Assembly (NCBI GenBank): GCA_022563115.1
Contig: JADFNY010000034.1
Coordinates: 1 to 15,532 of the forward strand
Length of the DNA stretch: 15,532 nt
Origin: Acidobacteriota bacterium
GTDB taxonomy: Bacteria; Acidobacteriota; UBA890
Direction: 5' to 3'
This document shows, one piece after another, positions 1-6,308 of this stretch. The position numbers and the translations under genes were made by a program. Position 1 is the first letter of the stretch. Every line of letters starts with the position of its first letter. The notes under the pieces were generated by a model. That model searched no databases. It was not told the origin of the DNA and saw only the letters and a list, made by a program, of their open reading frames with translations.

Positions 1-2297
1 AAGCTGGGCGCCAGTGCGCGCTGCGCGGTTGTCGAGCGCGTTAACAGGCGCAGGTGAGGCAAACAGACGTCGTCCGGGAAGCGCTGAGCAACAGCGCCCA
101 GGTCCTCCAACACCACCGCCCGGCCCCTTTTCAGGGCCCGGCGATAGGAACCGGGGAGGGTGGAAGGGGTGGCGTGAATGCTCCACCAGCGTCGCTTCTC
201 GTGGGCGGCGGAATCGTGGAAGAGCGCCATCAGATCGATCCGCCGCAGCCGCCACGCACGCTCCAACGTGAGCGCGCCGTTTTCATTTGGCCGCAGGCCC
301 GCCTCGGCCAGGCTCGCTGCCACGGCGTCCGGGTCGAGGATCGCCGGGTCGAACTCCGCCCGCTTCGACGACGAAGCCGCCGACCATCCCCGCAGATGGT
401 TGTCCTCGTGTCGCCGGCGCGGCTCCAGCGCGATGACGTTGCCAGCGGATGGCGGCGGCGGCGCTTCGTTGGCAACCTCTCCCATTACCTGTAGCGAGCA
501 ACTGTCGGCGTACCAGCCGCCCATCCTCATCAGCTCGTCGTGCGTTCCGCTCTCGATCAACCTGCCGCGCTGCAGCACCAGGATCTGATCCGCGCCCTGA
601 ACCGTCGCCAACTTGTGAGCCACCATGAGCGTCGTGCGCCCCTGCATCAGTCGCCGGAGCGCCTTCATGAGGTCGTGCTCGGTGGCGGCGTCGAGTCCAT
701 GAGTGGGCTCGTCCATCAGCAAGACTGGTGCGTCGCGGAGGAAGGCGCGCGCTATCGCCAGGCGCTGTCGCTGGCCGACGGAGAGGTTAGCGCCGGCCTC
801 CGCGACCATCGTGTCGTAGCCCTGCGGCAGCTCGCAGATGAAGTCGTGGGCGTTGGCCAGCCGGGCGCAGTGCTCGATCTCGTCGTCGCTGGCATCGGGA
901 TTGGCGAAGATCAGGTTGTCGCGGATGGTCGACCCGAAAAGGCTCGGCTCCTGCAACACCACGCTCATCTGGTCGCGGATCGATTGAATCCGATAACGCC
1001 GCAGGTCGCGGCCGTCGAACAGCACCTTGCCGTGGTTCGGGTCGTACAGACGCAACAGAAGCGCCAATATGGTCGACTTGCCGGCGCCGCTGGGCCCGAC
1101 GATACCGACGAAACTTCCGGGCTCGACGGAGAAGCTGACCCGGTGCAACGCTCGACGTCCGGCCCGGTATTTGAACGACACGCGGCGCAACTCGATGGCG
1201 CCTCTCGGTGAGTAGATCTTCTTCGCACCCGGCGCGTCGTCGACCTCTGGCTCCGACTGCAATACCTCGGTCACCCGCTCGGCGCATACGACCGCCTTCG
1301 ACATCCTCGAGGAAACCCGAGCCAGTTTGCGCAGCGGCCGGTAACTGCTGTGTAGGTAGGAGATAAAGACGAGCAGGTCGCCGGGCGTCAGGACGCCGTT
1401 CTGAACCCGATGGATGCCGAACCAGAGCACCGCGGCGGTGCCCGCCGCCAGCAAGATCTCTACGATGCGCGACATCGACGCCTCGAGCCGGGTGGTCCTC
1501 AGGCCTGCCTTGAGGCTCTTCTTGTTGCTGCGCTGGAAATGGCTCTCCTGCTGCGCCTCGCGGCCAAACGCCTGGATCAGTTGCACGGCGTGGAGCATCT
1601 CGCTGACCATGGCTGCCACCCGCCCTTCCTTCTGCCGCTGACGGCGTGCCGCATCGCGGATACGAATCGAAAAGCGGAACGTCGTAAGCGACATGAGCGG
1701 GAAAACCGACAGGGCCACGAGGGTCAGGTGCACATCCATGATGGCCATGACGGTGACCATCGCCACCAACATCATCAACTCGCTGATCCCGAGCAGGGTG
1801 GAGTCCACGAGCATGTCGCGCAGGAGATTGATATCCCCTGTGAGCCGCATCAAGAGATCACCGTGCTGCCGCCGTTGATGGAATCGGAGCGACAGTCGCA
1901 GCAGGTGGGAGTAGACGCGCCGGCGCAGTCCGAACACCACCGTTTGCCCCGCACGCGCGGTCAGGTAGGCCTGCCAATACGAGAAGAACCCCCACAGCAA
2001 GGTGATCGCCAGCAGGCCGAGACAGGCGGTAAGGATGACGACGTCGGTCGGCTGTCCGAGAATCCATGCGAAGAGCGGTTGGTCGTGGAGCGCCTCGGAT
2101 GGAATCAGGACGCCGTCGAACAATAGCTTCAGCGGCCAGGGACGCAGGAGCCGCATGGCGGTGGCCCCCAGACCGCAGGCCATCGCCGTGCCCATCAACA
2201 GACGGTTCTCGCGCAGGTAGGAAACGAAGAGGGCCGCGAAGTGTCGCGCTCGCCGCCACCGAAGCTCCTTGAAACGCGGCCCGAACGCGAGTCTCAT
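1..2297 (-). CDS. ABC exporter (membrane + ATPase domains) with a long C-terminal extension, partial
   Basis: Half-size ABC exporter of the MsbA/lipid-exporter type; it would use ATP to flip or export a lipid or glycolipid across the inner membrane. Translating the minus strand from the ATG at 2297 gives an open frame of 765 codons that reaches base 1 without a stop, so the 3' end is missing. Residues about 1-350 form the membrane domain with several hydrophobic spans. The ATPase domain follows: Walker A GPSGAGKST near residue 401, signature NLSVGQRQRLA near 504, Walker B VLLMDEP near 525, and the H-loop His near 561. The signature is LSVGQ rather than LSGGQ, and the D-loop region reads PTHGLDAA. 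A usual exporter would end near residue 600; here a proline-rich linker (about 600-625) and at least 140 further residues follow. The start overlaps the preceding glycosyltransferase stop (ATGA), with GAGAGG as ribosome binding site. Last known gene of the glycan operon, so it probably exports the operon's product. ABC identity is very secure; the extension is discussed in the findings. Confidence 0.93.
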   Translation of the reverse strand, partial: MRLAFGPRFKELRWRRARHFAALFVSYLRENRLLMGTAMACGLGATAMRLLRPWPLKLLFDGVLIPSEALHDQPLFAWILGQPTDVVILTACLGLLAITLLWGFFSYWQAYLTARAGQTVVFGLRRRVYSHLLRLSLRFHQRRQHGDLLMRLTGDINLLRDMLVDSTLLGISELMMLVAMVTVMAIMDVHLTLVALSVFPLMSLTTFRFSIRIRDAARRQRQKEGRVAAMVSEMLHAVQLIQAFGREAQQESHFQRSNKKSLKAGLRTTRLEASMSRIVEILLAAGTAAVLWFGIHRVQNGVLTPGDLLVFISYLHSSYRPLRKLARVSSRMSKAVVCAERVTEVLQSEPEVDDAPGAKKIYSPRGAIELRRVSFKYRAGRRALHRVSFSVEPGSFVGIVGPSGAGKSTILALLLRLYDPNHGKVLFDGRDLRRYRIQSIRDQMSVVLQEPSLFGSTIRDNLIFANPDASDDEIEHCARLANAHDFICELPQGYDTMVAEAGANLSVGQRQRLAIARAFLRDAPVLLMDEPTHGLDAATEHDLMKALRRLMQGRTTLMVAHKLATVQGADQILVLQRGRLIESGTHDELMRMGGWYADSCSLQVMGEVANEAPPPPSAGNVIALEPRRRHEDNHLRGWSAASSSKRAEFDPAILDPDAVAASLAEAGLRPNENGALTLERAWRLRRIDLMALFHDSAAHEKRRWWSIHATPSTLPGSYRRALKRGRAVVLEDLGAVAQRFPDDVCLPHLRLLTRSTTAQRALAPS

Positions 2298-3568
2298 CGG
2301 CTGCCTCTCGCGCTCACAAGCACCGGCGACGTCTTGCCGGCCGAGGGGTGCCCCGTTTCGTATTTGCCTCGCAGCCGCTCGAGCGTCTCGTCGACGCGTG
2401 CTGCGACCTGCTCCCAACCATGGTGTGCCCGGGCCCGCCGACGAGCCCGGCGCCCCATGCGGCGGCGCAGCTTCGCATCGCTGCAGAGCCGCGCCAGCGC
2501 CTCGGCCAGCGCCGTGGCGTCTCCTGGGGGAACCAGCAGTCCCGTCTGTTCATGCGCCACCAGTTGCGGTAGCTGGCCAATGTCGCTGGCGACCACGGGC
2601 AGGCCGGCCGCCAAGTACTCCACGACCTTCAGCGGCGAGAAATAAAAGTCCTCCAGCGGCGGATAGGGGGCGACGCCGACGTCGGCGTACCGCAACCAGG
2701 CGGCCACCTGTTGGTGCGGTACCGCCCCAACCACCGTGACGGCATCTTCGCCCAGACGCTCCGCCTCCTCCCGCACTCTTGGCAGGAGCGGTCCCGCACC
2801 GACAACGAGCAGGTGGGCACGCGGCTCCGACGACTTCAGCCGCTCGAACGCGACGAGCAGCGAATCGATTCCGTGCCAGGGCTTCAAGCTGCCCACGAAG
2901 GCGATCACGAATCGGTTTTCGAGGCGTTCACGGTCGCGGCCGGTAAGATCGGGTGGCTCATCGAACAAACGCAGATCGACACCGTTGGGGATTGCGATCA
3001 CCCTGGGCCGCAGACCGACCCGTCCGATGATGTAGTCGCGCAACTCCTCGGAAGGAACGAAGATCGCGTCGGCTCGGCGGAACAGGTAGGCCTCGATTCC
3101 CTCCGCGACTTCCGGCAGCGCCAGGTCCCGATAGGCGCGCTGCTCGCCCACCAGCGGAGCGTTGACCTCGAGGACGTAGGGAATCCGATGCTTGTGCGCG
3201 AACCGCGCTCCGGCCGTAGACCAAAGGCTGTAGCGCTCGTAGACGGCCTCGATGCTTCCCTGTCGATGGATGTTCTCGAGCGTGTCGAAGCAGAGGGAGT
3301 TGAGCAGCAATCCGTAGGCTTCACTGGCGAGGACTCGGCCGCCGGCGTCCCGGATCGATTCCTTCAGATCCTTGAGGGAGCGGTCGAAGCCCACGGGTGT
3401 GATCCCAGGCAAGAAGCCGGGTACGCCATCGGTATCACGGACGGCGGCCACCTGAACGTCGTGGCCCCGTTGCGCCAGGGCCTGGGCGATCGCCCGAACG
3501 TGAATCGAAGCGCCCTTGCAGCCCGACAACGGGATCCCGCGATCGGCGCACAGATACGCGATTCGCAT
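2294..3568 (-). CDS. GT4-family (GT-B fold) glycosyltransferase
   Basis: Retaining glycosyltransferase of 424 residues that probably moves a sugar from a nucleotide-sugar donor to a growing glycan or glycolipid at the cytoplasmic face of the inner membrane. The N-terminal Rossmann half begins MRIAYLCADRGIPLSGCKGA, with the acceptor-side loop GASIHVR near residue 20. The C-terminal donor half has FVGSLKPWHG near 225 and the donor-binding stretch SPLKVVEYLAAGLPVVASD near 315-335, which carries the terminal Glu of the E-x7-E-type motif. Length is normal for the family. It starts two bases after the stop of the upstream glycosyltransferase and overlaps the downstream ABC exporter by four bases, so translation is probably coupled along the operon. 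The family is secure; donor, acceptor and linkage cannot be read from sequence. Confidence 0.92.
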   Translation of the reverse strand: MRIAYLCADRGIPLSGCKGASIHVRAIAQALAQRGHDVQVAAVRDTDGVPGFLPGITPVGFDRSLKDLKESIRDAGGRVLASEAYGLLLNSLCFDTLENIHRQGSIEAVYERYSLWSTAGARFAHKHRIPYVLEVNAPLVGEQRAYRDLALPEVAEGIEAYLFRRADAIFVPSEELRDYIIGRVGLRPRVIAIPNGVDLRLFDEPPDLTGRDRERLENRFVIAFVGSLKPWHGIDSLLVAFERLKSSEPRAHLLVVGAGPLLPRVREEAERLGEDAVTVVGAVPHQQVAAWLRYADVGVAPYPPLEDFYFSPLKVVEYLAAGLPVVASDIGQLPQLVAHEQTGLLVPPGDATALAEALARLCSDAKLRRRMGRRARRRARAHHGWEQVAARVDETLERLRGKYETGHPSAGKTSPVLVSARGSR

Positions 3569-3570
3569 GG

Positions 3571-4842
3571 CTAGCCCAGAGCCCGTTGAGGTTCGGCGTC
3601 ACTCTTGGGCACTGTCGGAGATGCCGCGACGTGCTCCAGCCAACTCTTCAAGACGGCGACGTTGCGGCGCAGATCGAAGCGTTCTTCGGCCCTGCTTCGA
3701 GCCGCCGCCCCCATTTGTCTGCGCAGCAAGGGATCCTTGAAGAGCGAACCGATCGCGGCGGCCAGCGCCTGCGGATCGTTTTCCGGTACGATGACTCCCG
3801 TGCGGCCGTGTTCGATGATCTCCGGCACACCGTTGATGGGGGTGGAAACACAGGGAAGGCCAGTCGCCATGGCCTCCAACAACACGGTCGGCAATGCGTC
3901 ACGATCGCCGTTGGCGGCAACGCGGCACGGAAGAACGAACAAGTCGGCGGCCTGCATCCTGCGGATGATCTCTTCGTGGGGCAGCTTCGACTCGAAGTGC
4001 ACTATGCCACCCAGCGCGAGACGACGGGCACGGTCTCGGAGTGCATCCTCCAGCTCGCCCGAGCCGATCAGGGTACAGGAGCAATCGAGGCCTCGATGGT
4101 GCAGCTGGGCCACCGCATCGATCAGAATATCGGCGCCTTTCTTTTCGATCAGGCGACCGACGAAAAGCATCCGCAGCCGACCGTCGAGTCGGAACGATCC
4201 TCGCTGAATCCGTTTGAGGTCGACGCCGTTGTACAGGCAGTGGAGCTTGTCGATGAGCCCGGGCCCGAGGATGTCGGCGAGATAGGCGCGATTCGCCTCG
4301 GAGACGGTCACCGCGAACGCCGCGTCTTGCACCTGCTGTCGCCAGAGCGCCGGGGTCGGCCCAGTGGCATAGATGTCCTTGGCGTGTGCGGTAAAGGAAT
4401 ACGGGATGCCGGTAATGAGGTGGGTGAGCATGGCCACGAACGCCGGGTGGTTCGCGAAGTGCGCGTGCAGATGCTGGAGACCTCTGTCGCGCGTGACTTG
4501 CGCGATCTTCACCGCCTCCGCCAAGTAGCGGCGGCCACTACGAAGAGGATGATCGAAGGCGCGCACAACCGCCTCGCGGATCTCTTCGCGCCGGGCCGGG
4601 GTGCGCTTGGAGCGATCCTTCAGCTGCTCCCAGGCCAGGGAAAGCGACGGGCGATCCCAGGTCACCACCTCCGCTCGGATCGATTTCAGCCAACCGTGTT
4701 CGACCACCTCGTCCGGCGACCGCAGCGCCAACACCGTGACCTCTGCGCCCAGGCGCTCGAGCTCGAGAATCTCGTTGGCGATGAAGGTCTCCGATAGCCT
4801 CGGAAAGCGCTTGACCACGTAGCCTATGCGGATCGGTTTCAT
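3571..4842 (-). CDS. GT4-family glycosyltransferase, colanic-acid (WcaL-like) type
   Basis: GT-B glycosyltransferase of 423 residues, resembling the colanic-acid/exopolysaccharide group of GT4 enzymes. Family marks are the N-terminal IGYVVKRFPRLSETFIANEI, the central HAHFANHPAFVAMLTHLITG with YSFTAHAKDIY, the domain-linker signature FVGRLIEKKGADILIDA, and the donor-site motif LPTVLLEAMATGLPCVSTP followed by NGVPEIIEHG. In the family the last Glu pair contacts the nucleotide sugar. The ATG at 4842 is preceded by GGTGA about seven bases upstream, a modest ribosome binding site. It lies 48 bases after the COG4671-type gene and two bases before the next glycosyltransferase, so it is the second gene of the operon. 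It probably adds one sugar of the exported glycan; the sugar is unknown. Confidence 0.93.
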   Translation of the reverse strand: MKPIRIGYVVKRFPRLSETFIANEILELERLGAEVTVLALRSPDEVVEHGWLKSIRAEVVTWDRPSLSLAWEQLKDRSKRTPARREEIREAVVRAFDHPLRSGRRYLAEAVKIAQVTRDRGLQHLHAHFANHPAFVAMLTHLITGIPYSFTAHAKDIYATGPTPALWRQQVQDAAFAVTVSEANRAYLADILGPGLIDKLHCLYNGVDLKRIQRGSFRLDGRLRMLFVGRLIEKKGADILIDAVAQLHHRGLDCSCTLIGSGELEDALRDRARRLALGGIVHFESKLPHEEIIRRMQAADLFVLPCRVAANGDRDALPTVLLEAMATGLPCVSTPINGVPEIIEHGRTGVIVPENDPQALAAAIGSLFKDPLLRRQMGAAARSRAEERFDLRRNVAVLKSWLEHVAASPTVPKSDAEPQRALG

Positions 4843-4883
4843 GGCAGCGTCACCCGATCGGATTCGATGTAGGCGATGCGCAT
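4839..4883 (-). other. 14-codon mini-ORF in the 48-base gap, overlapping the next start (ATGA)
   Basis: In the only sizeable gap of the glycan operon a 14-residue frame, MRIAYIESDRVTLP, runs from an ATG at 4883 to a TGA that overlaps the start of the following glycosyltransferase as ATGA. Its first residues resemble the N-terminus of the second GT4 enzyme (MRIAYLCADRGIPL). It has no convincing ribosome binding site. It could be a translational-coupling leader, the stub of a deleted or duplicated glycosyltransferase, or chance. I do not claim a functional peptide. Confidence 0.25.
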
Positions 4884-4890
4884 GTTCAGC

Positions 4891-6096
4891 TCAGGAGGTG
4901 GTCAAAGGTTGAAGAACGCCGGCGCACTCGGCGCCGAGCAACCATGCCGCCCGCGACATCGCCTTGCGGCCGCCGGTGAGGGCCTCGGGAACCGGCGACG
5001 GCATTTCGAGAAGCTCTTCCACGGCCACCCAAAGCGAGCGTGGATTGATGGTGTCCGGATGCAACACCTTCGCCCGCCCCGATGTGGCGAGCTTTTCGGC
5101 GCGGATCCACTGCTCGCGTCGGGGCCTTACGCGGGGCACCAGCAACGCCGCCGCGCCCGCGGCACGGACCTCACATACCGTGTTGTACCCAGCCATCGAG
5201 ACCACGACGTCGGCCGAGGCGAACCTCGACCCGAGGTTCGGAGCGCTGCGCTCGATCGAGGCGTCGAACCCGTTATGTGAGGTCAGCTCGCGTTGGGCTC
5301 GGTGAGCGAAATCCGGACCGAGGACGATTCGACTCGAAACCTGCGGTCGAAACCGGCGCAAGGCGTCGAGGTAGAGGCGAACGACGTCGTCCCCGTCGGC
5401 GCCGCCGCCACTGGTCACGATCACGTTGGGACGCGAGCGGCACGCCGAACCGTTGCTGCGGGGTTCGACGGAGCTGCCCAGCAAGCCGCAGGCGATCACT
5501 TTGGAGGCGACCTGCGAAAGGGGACCCTCCGCAACGAGGGCGGCGGCGTCGCCTGTATCACCGAAGACCCAGATCTCGTCGTACATCTGCAACGCTTCGT
5601 CGGCGCCGTCCCGCTCCCACTCGCGGCGCACCGCCTCGGGGTCGTCGAGAACGTCCCTCAGGGCGAGTACGGTGCGGGCGTTCGGGTGCACTGCGCGATG
5701 GCGTAAGGCCGGTACGATCTCGCGCCTCAAGCCGCAGGGAACGTTGTCGACGATCAGAAGGTCAGGGGTAAAAGCCCCGATCGCGTCGGCGATCAGGCGG
5801 CGGCGCTCCGCAACCACCGCCGTGAGGTTGGTGCCGGCATCGCGGGCCGCGTAGTTGCCGTCGGGACATTTGGTGACCGCCGGGAGACGAACGCACCGGT
5901 AGCCCGGCGGCGCAGTGAACAAGCTGGTGTGCGGCTGGCCGGTGATGAAGATCCCTTCCACAGGTCCCAAGCCGATCGAAAGGGCACGCGCGATCTTGAC
6001 GCAGCGGCTGAAGTGCCCGAGCCCGAACGTATCGTGCGAGTAGAGGGCAACGCGGATCGGTGACCTTGGCGGTCGAGGTGCGAGGTCGGCTTTCAT
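4891..6096 (-). CDS. COG4671-type predicted glycosyltransferase (MurG/GT28-like)
   Basis: About 401-residue GT-B protein of the 'predicted glycosyltransferase' group related to MurG/GT28. The N-terminus has RVALYSHDTFGLGHFSRC, with the glycine-rich GLGH loop typical of the group. The C-terminal half has the nucleotide-sugar loop VIVTSGGGADG and the strongly conserved SMAGYNTVCEVRAAGAAALL, followed by PRVRPRREQW. It is the first gene of the glycan operon, just downstream of the sigma54 promoter at 6110-6125. I chose the ATG at 6096: a TTG at 6114 would lengthen the frame by six codons but lies inside the -12 promoter element, upstream of the predicted transcript start. With the 6096 ATG the predicted leader is only about three bases. 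The role within glycan assembly (possibly an early sugar or amino-sugar step) is inference. Confidence 0.88.
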   Translation of the reverse strand: MKADLAPRPPRSPIRVALYSHDTFGLGHFSRCVKIARALSIGLGPVEGIFITGQPHTSLFTAPPGYRCVRLPAVTKCPDGNYAARDAGTNLTAVVAERRRLIADAIGAFTPDLLIVDNVPCGLRREIVPALRHRAVHPNARTVLALRDVLDDPEAVRREWERDGADEALQMYDEIWVFGDTGDAAALVAEGPLSQVASKVIACGLLGSSVEPRSNGSACRSRPNVIVTSGGGADGDDVVRLYLDALRRFRPQVSSRIVLGPDFAHRAQRELTSHNGFDASIERSAPNLGSRFASADVVVSMAGYNTVCEVRAAGAAALLVPRVRPRREQWIRAEKLATSGRAKVLHPDTINPRSLWVAVEELLEMPSPVPEALTGGRKAMSRAAWLLGAECAGVLQPLTTS

Positions 6097-6109
6097 GGCC
6101 ACCTTCAGA

Positions 6110-6125
6110 TGCAAGCGTCATGCCA
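6110..6125 (-). promoter_or_regulatory. Sigma54 (RpoN) -24/-12 promoter of the glycan operon
   Basis: Read on the minus strand the bases are TGGCATG-ACGC-TTGCA. They match the RpoN consensus TGGCACR-N4-TTGCW at all but one position, with the essential GG and GC dinucleotides exactly ten bases apart. Transcription would run leftward into the COG4671-type gene, starting near 6099. A sigma54 activator gene ends about 180 bases upstream and a repeat array that could be its binding site lies between them, which supports the call. Confidence 0.8.
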
Positions 6126-6209
6126 CGCGGGATCGACTGGAACACCATCGGCTCAGGGCGTTTTTCTGCCGTAGATTCCGGGGTTGGTGAAGCCGCGGGG
6201 CCACGGAAG

Positions 6210-6258
6210 TGTCTCAGACCTGTCTCAGAAGTGTCTCAGAAGTGTCTCAACTGAGACA
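6210..6258. promoter_or_regulatory. Upstream activator array: four TGTCTCA repeats at 11-base period plus an inverted copy
   Basis: TGTCTCA starts at 6210, 6221, 6232 and 6243, exactly 11 bases apart, so all copies face the same side of the helix. The fourth copy pairs with TGAGACA at 6252-6258 across a two-base centre, giving a 7-2-7 palindrome. The array lies about 85-150 bases upstream of the sigma54 promoter, the usual distance for enhancer sites of NtrC-family activators, and next to the gene for such an activator. I infer it is that protein's binding site, with oligomer assembly on several tandem half-sites. A degenerate further copy, TGTCTCC, lies at 6277-6283. Confidence 0.72.
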
Positions 6259-6308
6259 GCGTTGCGACTAGTTTGCTGTCTCCGACATAGCCTGACACTC
6301 GCACCCGG

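Noticed and set aside
3586..4797. Long plus-strand open frame (403 codons) opposite the GT4 gene
   Set aside because: It mirrors the codon structure of the well-supported glycosyltransferase on the other strand; GC-rich genes commonly leave long antisense frames. Similar plus-strand frames at 540-1211, 2711-3574 and 8935-10050 were rejected for the same reason.
6097..6114. TTG start at 6114 extending the COG4671-type glycosyltransferase by six residues
   Set aside because: The TTG is part of the -12 element of the sigma54 promoter and lies upstream of the predicted transcript start; the ATG at 6096 is the more reasonable start.
6210..6258. Possible CRISPR array or microsatellite
   Set aside because: The unit is 11 bases with only seven conserved, there are just four copies and no spacers of CRISPR length; position and phasing fit regulator sites better.
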